A stretch of DNA of 64,000 bases, taken from Endozoicomonas euniceicola. GTDB taxonomy: Bacteria > Pseudomonadota > Gammaproteobacteria > Pseudomonadales > Endozoicomonadaceae. This document shows positions 36,343 to 44,995 of this stretch, piece by piece. Both the position numbers and the translations under genes were made by a program. The notes beneath the pieces were generated by a model. The model worked only from the letters and a program-made list of their open reading frames with translations, searched no databases and was not told the origin of the DNA. Within the stretch, counting starts at the first letter, position 1; the number at the start of each line of letters is the position of its first letter. The stretch covers positions 806,001-870,000 of the forward strand of contig NZ_CP103300.1 in NCBI RefSeq assembly GCF_025562755.1, in the 5' to 3' direction.

Positions 36343-38112
36343 CTAACCTGCGTCGTTAAGAACATATCTGAACCAGCCACCTACTCCGGCGGTCAACACA
36401 TCTTTGTGTCCGGGCTTAACCCCAAGCATCCGTAATGCCTGGGCATTCACTTTGGAAAACACCGGAGCGGCTGTCAGACTGCCGTAATATTTCTCACCCG
36501 CCGGATCATCAATGATGACAACGGTTGCCAGTTTAGGGTTATCTGCCGGCACAACACCCGCAAATAAACCAACATGACGATCCTCAGAGTAGCCGCTGCC
36601 ACCGACCTTGCGTACCGTACCGGTTTTACCGGCGACCGGGTAAGAGGGAATTGAGGCCCTGCGCCCGGAACCCTGACTCACTACAGAACTGAGCATACCC
36701 AGCACTTCTTTAGCCACTCGCTCATCAATCACCCGCTTCCCCTGTGGCGGTACGTCGCGCTTGATTAAGGAGACGGGACGTAACACTCCGCCCGCACCCA
36801 GCACCATATAGGCCTGAGCCAGCTGCAATGGCGTAACCGTCAGACCATAGCCAAAGGACAGCGTCGATAATTCAAAATCGCTCCAGCGATCCTTATAAGG
36901 CAGAAAGCCCGTTCGCTCGCCGGGAAAGCCGGTTCCCACACTCTGCCCCAGACCGATCCGGCGCATTACGCTCATCACGCCATCTGCACCGACTTCCATG
37001 GCAATTTTACTGACCCCGATATTACTGGAGCGAATCAGCACGGTTTCCACATCAATGGTGCCATAGCCATTCAGATCACGAACGGCATTGCGCCCAACCC
37101 GCATATAACCGTTACCAGTTTTAATCTCGGTATCCCGGTTGTAGTGTCCGGATTCCATACCGGCAACAACGGTGAAAGGCTTCAGGGTTGAACCAGGCTC
37201 AAAGAGATCGGTCATTACGCGGTTACGCATGCGATAAGCCTGCATACCAGAACGGTTATTGGGGTTATAAGAGGGCTGATTGACCATCGCCAGAACCTCA
37301 CCGGTTTCGATATCCAGCATAACCAGTGAACCGGAACTGGCTTTCAGCTCGGTAACAGCCTTTTTCAGCTCACGATAAGCCATATACTGAAGCCGCAGAT
37401 CAATACTGAGCATGATCTCCTTACCGGGTTCAGCACTTTTCGTGACTTCCGCCTCTTTAGCCAGCCGTCCACGACGATCCTTTAACGTTCGCCGGGTTCC
37501 GGGTTTACCCGTCAGCCAGCTGTCGTAACCCAGCTCCAGGCCTTCCTGACCTTTGTCATCAATTCCGGTGATACCCACCAGGTGAGCCGCCACTTCCCCC
37601 ATTGGGTAGTAGCGTTTATGCTCGTCGTAGCTGTTCACACCGGGAATATTCAGATTCAGAATCGCCATCCCCTCTTCCGGCGTCACCTGCCGCTTGAGGT
37701 AGATAAATTCCTTACTGGCATTATTTCGTATCCGGGTCGCCAGCTCTGATGCCGGAATCTCCAAAGCCCTGGCAAGCTTTGGCCAGTGCTCCTGCTGATC
37801 AACCAGTTGCCGGGGGTCACCCCACAGAGTCATGACCGGCGCACTGACCGCCAGCATCTTACCATTTCGGTCAAAAATGACCCCACGGTGTGCAGGAATG
37901 GACTCATAACGCACAGTACGCTTGTCCCCCTCCTGCTGAAGAAAGCTACTGTCGTATACCTGTAAATACATAACCCTCGACAGGATAACCATTCCAGCGA
38001 GAGCGAACAGACCTTTCAGAATTCGATAACGAGCAGGGTATCCCTGCAGGCTTTTCCCGGTTCTGGCATTTTTTCTGGTGTTTTTATCACTTTGTCGGGT
38101 AATGGCTATCAT
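36343..38112 (-). CDS. ftsI: Septal transpeptidase FtsI (PBP3)
   Basis: FtsI cross-links septal peptidoglycan together with FtsW. A basic cytoplasmic tail and one membrane helix (~32-50, ILKGLFALAGMVILSRVMY) precede the PBP dimerisation region (HRGVIFDRNGKMLAVS) and the transpeptidase domain. Active-site motifs are intact: nucleophile Ser308 in EPGSTLKPF, SSN in RSSNIGVSK, and KTGT in VAGKTGTVRKV. At 589 residues the size is normal. The start overlaps the ftsL stop by four bases (ATGA). Confidence 0.98.
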   Translation of the reverse strand: MIAITRQSDKNTRKNARTGKSLQGYPARYRILKGLFALAGMVILSRVMYLQVYDSSFLQQEGDKRTVRYESIPAHRGVIFDRNGKMLAVSAPVMTLWGDPRQLVDQQEHWPKLARALEIPASELATRIRNNASKEFIYLKRQVTPEEGMAILNLNIPGVNSYDEHKRYYPMGEVAAHLVGITGIDDKGQEGLELGYDSWLTGKPGTRRTLKDRRGRLAKEAEVTKSAEPGKEIMLSIDLRLQYMAYRELKKAVTELKASSGSLVMLDIETGEVLAMVNQPSYNPNNRSGMQAYRMRNRVMTDLFEPGSTLKPFTVVAGMESGHYNRDTEIKTGNGYMRVGRNAVRDLNGYGTIDVETVLIRSSNIGVSKIAMEVGADGVMSVMRRIGLGQSVGTGFPGERTGFLPYKDRWSDFELSTLSFGYGLTVTPLQLAQAYMVLGAGGVLRPVSLIKRDVPPQGKRVIDERVAKEVLGMLSSVVSQGSGRRASIPSYPVAGKTGTVRKVGGSGYSEDRHVGLFAGVVPADNPKLATVVIIDDPAGEKYYGSLTAAPVFSKVNAQALRMLGVKPGHKDVLTAGVGGWFRYVLNDAG

Positions 38113-38405
38113 GGCGCCACCACTTCGATATGCCCGGAATCCGGAACATTCATTCCCAACTCTCCCCTGGCTAATGATTCAATACGTCCCGGCGAGGTCA
38201 ACATGCCATGTTGAAGCAACAGCTTGCCCCACTCTACCTGGGCAGTATTCAGGTTCTCCTGCTCCTGCTGGAGAACATTGTGGAGCCGTCTGTTTTCATG
38301 ACCGGCATAACTGACAGCCACACCCGATACCAACACCAGCAGAAGCAACAAGCCTGCCAGGGCATTGGCACGATTAAACAACGCTAATAACGGCTCTTTG
38401 TCCAT
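38109..38405 (-). CDS. ftsL: Divisome protein FtsL
   Basis: FtsL is a small bitopic protein that forms the FtsQLB complex activating FtsWI. The 98-residue product has one membrane helix (~15-34, LAGLLLLLVLVSGVAVSYAG) followed by a periplasmic coiled coil (ENRRLHNVLQQEQENLNTAQVEW). Weak sequence conservation is normal. Position between rsmH (4-bp gap) and ftsI settles the call. Confidence 0.94.
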   Translation of the reverse strand: MDKEPLLALFNRANALAGLLLLLVLVSGVAVSYAGHENRRLHNVLQQEQENLNTAQVEWGKLLLQHGMLTSPGRIESLARGELGMNVPDSGHIEVVAP

Positions 38406-38409
38406 AGGA

Positions 38410-39333
38410 TCAAACCAGTTTTTCTGCCACCCTCATCACGGCGCTGCGCGCTCGCGGGTTAGCGTCTACCTCTGTTTTACCAGGCTTAATAGCCTTACCC
38501 AGAGGCCGCATTCTCTTGTTAAGCTGATCTTCCCGCACCGGCAACCAGCTTGGCAGCTCATCACCTTTTGCATGCTTGCGAATAAAGCGTTTAGCAATGC
38601 GATCTTCCAGCGAGTGGAAGCTGATGACCACCAGCCGACCACCAGGCTTCAGTACTTCAAGCGCTTTATCCAGACACTCCACCAGGTCATCCAGCTCACG
38701 GTTAATGTGAATACGGATAGCCTGAAATGCTCTGGTGGCCGGATGCTTGCCCTTTTCACGGGTCGGGCAGGCTGCGGCAATAATCTCAGCAAGACGCTTC
38801 GTGGTCGTGATGGGTTCTTCAACTCTGGCGGCCACAATGGCGCGAGCCATTCGTCTGGAAAAACGATCTTCGCCGTACTCCCAGATCACCTTGCTGATTT
38901 CCTGTTCCTCTGCCCGGTTGATCCAGTCAGCGGCACTTTCACCCTCAGTGGTGTTCATGCGCATATCCAGCGGGCCATCGTTCATAAAGCTAAACCCACG
39001 TTCAGGTGAATCGAGCTGCGGGGACGACACCCCCAGGTCCAGCAACACTCCATCCACCCGGGTACCGTTCAGCATCTTATCCAGCTCGATAAAAGAGCCG
39101 TGATGAATAGCAAAACGCTTATCCTGCTCAGCCAGCTCAGTTCCGACAGCAATCGCTCCTGGATCTTTGTCGATACCATAAAGCCGACCTTCTTCGGCCA
39201 GTCCGTCAAGGATTGCCCTGCTGTGGCCTCCCCTGCCAAAAGTGCCATCTACATAGACACCCCGGGGGTCAGTTAACACAGCCTCTACGGCTTCATCCAA
39301 TAGCACGGTAACGTGCTTATCTGTATTACCCAT
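38410..39333 (-). CDS. rsmH: 16S rRNA m4C1402 methyltransferase RsmH
   Basis: RsmH (MraW) methylates the N4 of C1402 of 16S rRNA using SAM. Recognised by HVTVLLDEAVEAVL, the SAM loop YVDGTFGRGGHSRAIL, GVLLDLGVSSPQLD, GFSFMNDGPLDMRM and VISFHSLEDRIAKRFI. Length ~307 residues is typical. Interestingly RsmI, encoded at 40.8 kb, modifies the 2'-OH of the same nucleotide. An upstream ATG codon adds one Met at 39336. Confidence 0.98.
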   Translation of the reverse strand: MGNTDKHVTVLLDEAVEAVLTDPRGVYVDGTFGRGGHSRAILDGLAEEGRLYGIDKDPGAIAVGTELAEQDKRFAIHHGSFIELDKMLNGTRVDGVLLDLGVSSPQLDSPERGFSFMNDGPLDMRMNTTEGESAADWINRAEEQEISKVIWEYGEDRFSRRMARAIVAARVEEPITTTKRLAEIIAAACPTREKGKHPATRAFQAIRIHINRELDDLVECLDKALEVLKPGGRLVVISFHSLEDRIAKRFIRKHAKGDELPSWLPVREDQLNKRMRPLGKAIKPGKTEVDANPRARSAVMRVAEKLV

Positions 39334-39361
39334 CACTTACTACGATGACTCTTTCAATCAA

Positions 39362-39817
39362 TCAGAGGGATAAAGACTGTAGCTCAACCGGAACTTCTTC
39401 AGCGTCACTGGCTTCCCGCAGGTAGTCATCACGACGCTGGTTCCAGCAGTCTTCATCCCAGAGTTCAAATTTTTTACCCTGCCCAAGCAAAATGCACTTT
39501 TTACCCAGTCCGGCATAATCCCTTAGCAACGGAGGGACTAACACCCGTCCATTACCATCCATATCCAGATCAGTGGCATGACCGATAAGAAGTCTTTGTA
39601 TACGGCGGGTCATGGGATGAAAGCTGGGCAATGCTTCGATTTTTTTCTGGATAGCATCCCATTCATCAACCGGATAAATAAGGAGGCACGGTTCGTCGGT
39701 ATCAATCGTTGCCACCAGGCTGCCGGCACAACGATCCTTCAACCCCTGCCGATAACGGGTAGGAATTGCCAGTCGTCCCTTGGCATCGAGATTGATAGCG
39801 TTAACACCGCGAAACAA
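39362..39817 (-). CDS. mraZ: Division-cluster transcription regulator MraZ
   Basis: MraZ is an AbrB-fold DNA-binding protein that forms ring oligomers and binds repeats in its own promoter to repress the dcw operon. The 151-residue protein has two tandem MraZ domains: FRGVNAINLDAKGRLAIPTR, LLIYPVDEWDAIQKKIEAL and LLIGHATDLDMDGNGRVLVP. The start codon is TTG at 39817, supported by an AGGAG seven bases upstream and by the family N-terminus MFRG. Start, ribosome site, leader repeats and operator are described separately. Confidence 0.97.
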   Translation of the reverse strand: MFRGVNAINLDAKGRLAIPTRYRQGLKDRCAGSLVATIDTDEPCLLIYPVDEWDAIQKKIEALPSFHPMTRRIQRLLIGHATDLDMDGNGRVLVPPLLRDYAGLGKKCILLGQGKKFELWDEDCWNQRRDDYLREASDAEEVPVELQSLSL

Positions 39818-39844
39818 ATCTCTCTCCTTAATTCCGGTTTTTTT

Positions 39845-39916
39845 CTACGAACAGCCTTGAGCCTTTAAACAGCCTTGAGCTTGCAAACAGCCTGAAGCTT
39901 ATAAACGGCTAAGAGC
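39845..39916 (-). repeat. Four 18-bp tandem repeats in the mraZ leader
   Basis: Four adjacent 18-bp units (39845-39862, 39863-39880, 39881-39898, 39899-39916) each contain a version of AACAGCCTTGAGC read on the plus strand. The two nearest mraZ are best conserved, and the outermost has diverged to ACGGCTAAGAGC. They lie 28 bp before the start codon and would be in the transcribed leader. Confidence 0.85.
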
Positions 39917-39980
39917 CTGTAATACCGCTTTCATAGAAAAATATCGTAGTCATGGCAGCTGTGTATCACCGGGCAAAAAC

Positions 39981-40035
39981 ACCACAACACCGGACTATAA
40001 ACCAATTAAAACCACTTTTATCCACAATGCACCAC
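39981..40035 (-). promoter_or_regulatory. Predicted MraZ operator: GTGG boxes at ten-base steps
   Basis: On the minus strand GTGG occurs at exact ten-base spacing: 40035-40032, 40025-40022, 40015-40012, a TTGG at 40005-40002, a degenerate unit and another GTGG at 39985-39982. Known MraZ sites are tandem TGGG-like boxes with the same ten-base period placed at the mra promoter start. The array begins about nine bases after the -10 box, so binding would cover the start site. No experiment supports it here. Confidence 0.7.
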
Positions 40036-40043
40036 TCAAGGAC

Positions 40044-40072
40044 ACTATAGAAATCTGAAAAACCCACGTCAA
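40044..40072 (-). promoter_or_regulatory. Predicted sigma-70 promoter of the dcw cluster (Pmra)
   Basis: On the minus strand TTGACG (40072-40067) and TATAGT (40049-40044) are separated by exactly 17 bases, a near-consensus sigma-70 promoter. Transcription should start near 40037, giving a leader of about 220 bases before mraZ. The predicted MraZ boxes start at the same place. Confidence 0.75.
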
Positions 40073-40370
40073 GCAGGGCAACTACCAACAACGTCAGCAA
40101 ATTGTCAATATGTGAATAACTTGACAGAAGCAACCAGAGTGAAAAACCCTTGGAATTGAACAAGCTAGGACAGGATCATCAGGCAATGGATGAAATGAAG
40201 AACATAAAAAGGGTGTGATGAGTGATGTGGAAAAGTTATTGTGGATATTATTTTTTCCACAACTTATTCAACTATTTTCTTTCCACAACATGCAATGAAT
40301 TGAAAGCGCTGCTTCGTTGTTCACAGAGACAGATGAAAATAACTTTCCATCAAAAAGAGAGAGGAAAAAA
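40073..40370. other. Intergenic region between Pmra and the rnpB 3' end
   Basis: About 300 bases without a supported gene. It is AT-rich and contains several TTATCCACA-like stretches, for instance GTTATTGTGGATA at 40226-40245, TTTTCCACAAC at 40253-40263 and TTTCCACAAC at 40280-40289. These resemble DnaA-box cores (TTATCCACA) but none is a perfect match. The T-rich bases next to the RNase P RNA 3' end serve as its termination region. Confidence 0.4.
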
Positions 40371-40774
<404 letters not shown>

Positions 40775-40782
40775 CGGCGAAT

Positions 40783-40810
40783 ATTATAGAGCTAACGACG
40801 CCGAATCAAG
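40783..40810 (-). promoter_or_regulatory. Predicted rnpB promoter
   Basis: On the minus strand a perfect TATAAT (40788-40783) lies about nine bases before the RNA start, with TTGATT (40809-40804) as -35 at 15-base spacing, or CTTGAT at 16. The -35 overlaps the rsmI stop codon. Confidence 0.7.
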
Positions 40811-41645
40811 CTTTCATTTCCAAAGCAAGGTTATATAGCTCTTTTTTACGGTAATCCGTTACATCAGCGATAACAGCCGCTGCCTTTTTAGGGGGCAACT
40901 CTTCAATAAGCCGCTCAAGCAAACGAGCCGTCTGCGGATCGACAGTCGTCTCCCTCTCTTCCTTATTACCCTCAACCAGCACGACAAACTCACCACGACA
41001 CTGATTTGAATCTTCCTTAAGAATGTTTTCCACTTCAGCAACCGTACCCGCCAATACCGTTTCAAACGTCTTGGTCAGTTCTCTGGCCATCACCACGTAA
41101 CGGTCCGCACCCAACACCTCTTTAAAATCAGCAAGACTATCGAGAATCCGGTGCGTTGACTCATAAACCGCCCAGGTAGAAGTCAGCCCGGACAGCGCCT
41201 GAAGTTTTTTACGCCGCCCTGAAGGCTTGGCCGGCAGAAAACCTTCAAAATAAAACCGGTCCGTCGCCAGGCCACTCACCGACAAGGCTGCAATCAGGGC
41301 GCAGGCACCGAGCACCGGCACGACACGATAACCCGCCTCACGCACCTCACGCACCAGAAAATAACCCGGATCGGAAATCAGGGGTGTACCCGCATCACTC
41401 ACCAGCGCCACCGATTCCCCTTTTGCCAGACGGGCAACAAGGTTCGTCGTTTGCTGACGCTCATTATGATCATGACAGGGAACCATCGGTGTACTGATAC
41501 CAAAATGACTCATCAGCTTTTTACTGTGCCGGGTATCTTCAGCCGCAATCACATCGACCTGCTGGAGCACTTCAACGGCTCTGGGCGTCATATCCCCAAG
41601 ATTGCCAATTGGGGTTGCAACGACATACAGCGTACTTTCAGACAT
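40806..41645 (-). CDS. rsmI: 16S rRNA 2'-O-ribose C1402 methyltransferase RsmI
   Basis: RsmI methylates the ribose of C1402. The protein has the family's LYVVATPIGNLGDMTPRAVE, VIAAEDTRHSKKLMSHFGI, SVALVSDAGTPLISDPGY and LPAKPSGRRKKLQAL segments. ATG 41645 puts the conserved strand right at the N-terminus. ATGs at 41657 and 41660 are possible and no ribosome binding site settles the matter. lpoA is divergent, giving the conserved rsmI/lpoA arrangement. Confidence 0.95.
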   Translation of the reverse strand: MSESTLYVVATPIGNLGDMTPRAVEVLQQVDVIAAEDTRHSKKLMSHFGISTPMVPCHDHNERQQTTNLVARLAKGESVALVSDAGTPLISDPGYFLVREVREAGYRVVPVLGACALIAALSVSGLATDRFYFEGFLPAKPSGRRKKLQALSGLTSTWAVYESTHRILDSLADFKEVLGADRYVVMARELTKTFETVLAGTVAEVENILKEDSNQCRGEFVVLVEGNKEERETTVDPQTARLLERLIEELPPKKAAAVIADVTDYRKKELYNLALEMKA

Positions 41646-41710
41646 GCTATTGATCATCAAGCCAGTTAACTAAATGGCGAAGTCTACAGCGAGACAACAG
41701 CACAAGCCAC

Positions 41711-41783
41711 AACCACCAACCACCAACCACCAACCACCAACTAACAGCTAACAGCTAACAGCTAACAGCTAACAGCTAACAGC
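41711..41783. repeat. Two adjacent heptanucleotide arrays between rsmI and lpoA
   Basis: Four perfect copies of AACCACC (41711-41738) run, after three spacer bases, into six perfect copies of TAACAGC (41742-41783). Perfect short tandem copies expand and contract by slippage. They lie in the shared upstream region of rsmI and lpoA, 120-190 bp before lpoA. Confidence 0.95.
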
Positions 41784-41902
41784 CAAAAGCTTCACACCCC
41801 AGACACAGGAAATATTTCTCACGACAATAACTGTTGAGGTACAATGTCTAATCCACTGAAAAGGCCGCGTGCTTGCCAGCTCTCATTAATAATGAGGATT
41901 TT

Positions 41903-43855
41903 ATGAGGGACAACCCTTCCAGATTCAGACCGATCACAGCCCTGATCATTACTGCCATCCTGGCAGGCTGCTCTTCCCAGCCACCACAGCGGGTCATACA
42001 GGAACCACTGCCAAAGGTGGAGACAACCCCCCGGACTGCCGATCAACTTCTGGCTCAGGCGGAGCGTGCCGCTTTTCCGGAAAGCGCAAGGCTGAAAATC
42101 CAGGCCGCACACAAACTGTTGAGCGAACAGCCCTATCGGGCTCAAAACGTTCTGGAAAGCATACCATATGACAACCTCCCCTCTGATCTTCAGGCGAATC
42201 TATCCCTGATACGGGCTGAGATCGCTGAACGTAACGGACAGAACTGGGAAGTATTTCACTGGCTGGATCGTGAGCCTGTTATCAACAGCAGCGACTCCAG
42301 CCTGGTCACTCGCTCACATATACTCCGCGCAAAAGCCTTTAACCGCTATGGCGAATACCTGGCAGCGCTGGATGAGTGGCTGCCTGCCATTCCCAACCTG
42401 CGTCCGAACCAGCAGGAAACGCTTTATCAGGATTTCTGGACAACCTTACTGCACGTCCCTCACGACCGTCTGATGGCACTCAACTCGCAGACCGTGGATA
42501 CCAACCTGAAGGGCTGGCTGGAACTGGCCATGATCTACAGTCCGGGTAAGGCGCTCGACCGTCAGCTGGAAAACCTCAGTCAGTGGAGAAATCGCTGGAG
42601 CGACCATCCTGCCAGACAGTTCCTCCCCGATAACCTGAACAGCCTGAGTCCTGAAGCCATCAGCCACCCCCGGAAAATTGCATTACTGTTGCCAACCAGC
42701 GGACCACTGGCTACGGCAGGCAAATCCGTGCGGGATGGCTTTATGGCCGCTTATTACTCTGCTATTGCTGATCATTCCGGCTCAGACAGTCAACACACTC
42801 CCGAGATCCTGTTTTTCGACACCCACAAGACCGACATCCTTAAGCTGGCAGAAAGAGCCAGAAATGCCGGAGCAGAACTGATTATCGGCCCCCTGGACAA
42901 AGGCAATGTCATCAGGCTGAAACAGTCACCGCCAGGAGGCGTGACCATTCTGGCGCTCAACTATGCCGACACTAACTATGCCGACACTAACTATGCCGAC
43001 ACTAACTATGTCGATTCAAACTATGCCGATATCAGCCAGCCGGATGATACCGGCAGGTTCGGCTTTTACCAGTTCGGCCTGTCAACAGAAGACGAGGCAA
43101 AACTGGCTGCACAGCGAGGCATTCTGGATGGACACCGTCGTGTATTAATCTTCGCATCCAACGCCTCCTGGAGCCAGAGAGCTGTCGAAAGTTTTATGGC
43201 GGAGTGGAAAAAACTCGGCGGTGAAGTGGCCGGAATCAGTCAGTTTGACAGTCAGAGCGAATACAGCAAACTGGCGGGAGAAGCGCTACTGGTCGACAAA
43301 AGCCAGCAGCGTGCACGTCAAATCAGTCGATTACTGAGAGAACAGATAGGCTTCGAACCCCGACGCCGACAGGATGTCGATATGATATTCATGACCGCCT
43401 CTCCTGAGGAAGCCAGACAGATCAAACCGGCAATAGCCTACCAGTACGCAGGCGACATCCCTGCTTATGCGACCTCTAACGCCTACTCCGGACAAACGAG
43501 CCAAAGTCGCGACCAGGACCTGAACTTCCTCAGAGTACCGGTGATGCAGTGGTATATCCCCGGACTACGCTCACCACTGAAGCAATCCATCACCGACACC
43601 TGGCCCACAGCCCGTGGCCAATACGGTAGCCTTTTTGCCCTGGGCGCTGACAGTTACAATCTGCACCCAAGACTGCAACAACTGCGGAGCCTCAGCGGCA
43701 GTCGCATTGTCGGCCTGACTGGCTGGCTCAGCATCAATGAACAGGGACGTGTCAGCCGGGAACTGTCGTGGCAAATCTTTCGTAATGGTCAACTGAGACC
43801 GCTTCCCATTCCAGTACAAAATACCGATGCACTGGCGGCTCAGACTTCAAAGTAA
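41903..43855 (+). CDS. lpoA: Outer-membrane lipoprotein LpoA, activator of PBP1A
   Basis: LpoA crosses the periplasm from the outer membrane to stimulate PBP1A. ATG 41903 follows GAGGA and gives a lipoprotein signal (ITALIITAILAGC) with Cys at residue 23. The N-terminal half is TPR-like (ARLKIQAAHKLLSEQPYRAQ), the C-terminal half a periplasmic-binding-protein-like fold (KIALLLPTSGPLATAGKSVRDGFMA). A five-copy Asn-Tyr-Ala-Asp-Thr repeat lies at about residue 353-377. It forms a conserved unit with yraN (29-bp overlap), diaA and dolP. Confidence 0.94.
   Translation: MRDNPSRFRPITALIITAILAGCSSQPPQRVIQEPLPKVETTPRTADQLLAQAERAAFPESARLKIQAAHKLLSEQPYRAQNVLESIPYDNLPSDLQANLSLIRAEIAERNGQNWEVFHWLDREPVINSSDSSLVTRSHILRAKAFNRYGEYLAALDEWLPAIPNLRPNQQETLYQDFWTTLLHVPHDRLMALNSQTVDTNLKGWLELAMIYSPGKALDRQLENLSQWRNRWSDHPARQFLPDNLNSLSPEAISHPRKIALLLPTSGPLATAGKSVRDGFMAAYYSAIADHSGSDSQHTPEILFFDTHKTDILKLAERARNAGAELIIGPLDKGNVIRLKQSPPGGVTILALNYADTNYADTNYADTNYVDSNYADISQPDDTGRFGFYQFGLSTEDEAKLAAQRGILDGHRRVLIFASNASWSQRAVESFMAEWKKLGGEVAGISQFDSQSEYSKLAGEALLVDKSQQRARQISRLLREQIGFEPRRRQDVDMIFMTASPEEARQIKPAIAYQYAGDIPAYATSNAYSGQTSQSRDQDLNFLRVPVMQWYIPGLRSPLKQSITDTWPTARGQYGSLFALGADSYNLHPRLQQLRSLSGSRIVGLTGWLSINEQGRVSRELSWQIFRNGQLRPLPIPVQNTDALAAQTSK
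42959..43033 (+). repeat. Five 15-bp in-frame repeats inside lpoA
   Basis: Units of AACTATGCCGACACT occur three times exactly (42959-43003), followed by two variants (to 43033). They encode NYADT x3, NYVDS and NYADI. The unit length is a multiple of three, so copy-number change keeps the frame. Confidence 0.95.
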
Positions 43856-44237
43856 TACCGGTGCCCGGGCTGAAAACCGGGCGCTGGCATACCTCAAGGC
43901 AAACAGGCTGAAGCTGGTCACCCGGAACTACGCCTGTCGCTTTGGCGAACTTGACCTGGTCATGCTGGACGGTGACACGCTGGTATTTGTCGAAGTACGC
44001 AGTCGCAACAGCCAGCAGTTCGGTGGTGCCGCAGCCAGCATAACACCGGCCAAACAGCAGAAAATCCGCCGCACTGCTGAATATTTTCTTCAAAACAACA
44101 GGAAGCATCAGCATCGACACTGTCGTTTCGATGCTGTTCTGATTATTAATCAAACTGACACCGCTACTCGTCACGTTATAAGTAGCAATGACGAACGACC
44201 GCCAAAACCGATAGAATGGTTACAAGGTATTTTTTAA
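43827..44237 (+). CDS. yraN: YraN family (UPF0102) nuclease-fold protein
   Basis: This 136-residue protein has the restriction-endonuclease-like core of the family: GARAENRALAYLKANRLKLV, NYACRFGELDLVMLDGDTLVFVEVRSR, with Glu, Asp and the ExR motif as probable metal and catalytic residues. Its function in the cell is not known for the family. It begins 29 bp inside lpoA and is followed by diaA, as in E. coli. Confidence 0.93.
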   Translation: MHWRLRLQSNTGARAENRALAYLKANRLKLVTRNYACRFGELDLVMLDGDTLVFVEVRSRNSQQFGGAAASITPAKQQKIRRTAEYFLQNNRKHQHRHCRFDAVLIINQTDTATRHVISSNDERPPKPIEWLQGIF

Positions 44238-44278
44238 CGGTTTTTATCAGGCGTTTCTAAACGTTCAGGACTCGAGAC

Positions 44279-44863
44279 ATGCATGACTTGATAATACGTC
44301 ATTTCTCGGACAGCATTGACGCAAAAATTCGTGCTGCCGACGCCCTGCCTGCTTACATCGCAGATTCCGCGGAAGTCATGGTTCAATGCCTGTTGAGTGA
44401 CGGCAAAATTCTCGCCTGCGGCAATGGTGGCTCTGCGGGCGATGCTCAACACTTCGTCTCCGAACTGCTGAACCGGTTTGAACGGGAGCGCCCCTCGCTG
44501 CCTGCCGTTTCCCTGTGCGCAGACAGCCTGACCATCAGCTCAATTGCTAATGACAGCAGTTTTAATGAGATTTTCTCCAAACAGATTCGCGCGCTTGGCC
44601 AGCAGGGCGACGTTCTGCTGGCTTTTTCCACCACAGGCAACTGCCCTAACGTTGTGCAGGCTATTCAGGCAGCCCACGACCGGGATCTGACTATCATTGC
44701 CCTGACTGGCAAGGACGGTGGCGACATGTCCAGACTGCTACACCCGGAAGATATTGAAATCAGGGTGCCTGCGAATGACGCGCCACGCATTCAGGAAGTA
44801 CACACCCTGATCATTCACTGTCTTTGCGACCTGATTGACGAATGCCTGTTTTCAACCGGGTAA
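44279..44863 (+). CDS. diaA: DnaA initiator-associating protein DiaA (SIS domain)
   Basis: DiaA forms tetramers that help DnaA assemble at oriC. The 194-residue protein is a single SIS domain, with ILACGNGGSAGDAQHFVSELL, LTISSIANDSSFNEIFSKQI, DVLLAFSTTGNCPNVVQAI and NDAPRIQEVHTLIIHCLCD. GmhA, the heptose isomerase, has the same fold, and gene order (after yraN, before dolP) is the reason to call DiaA. Confidence 0.92.
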   Translation: MHDLIIRHFSDSIDAKIRAADALPAYIADSAEVMVQCLLSDGKILACGNGGSAGDAQHFVSELLNRFERERPSLPAVSLCADSLTISSIANDSSFNEIFSKQIRALGQQGDVLLAFSTTGNCPNVVQAIQAAHDRDLTIIALTGKDGGDMSRLLHPEDIEIRVPANDAPRIQEVHTLIIHCLCDLIDECLFSTG

Positions 44864-44995
44864 ACAACAAAAGTCTTTCATCTACACAACCGGTGAAAGA
44901 CTCTGGACCGCCACAAGCAAAGGAAACGTTTCTCATCACTCTGAACAATAAAAGAGTGATGGAAAATTCACAGAAAAACAGGAAAGGAGTATCGA

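Noticed and set aside
41711..41783. CRISPR-like array
   Set aside because: Units are seven bases without spacers; these are simple tandem repeats.
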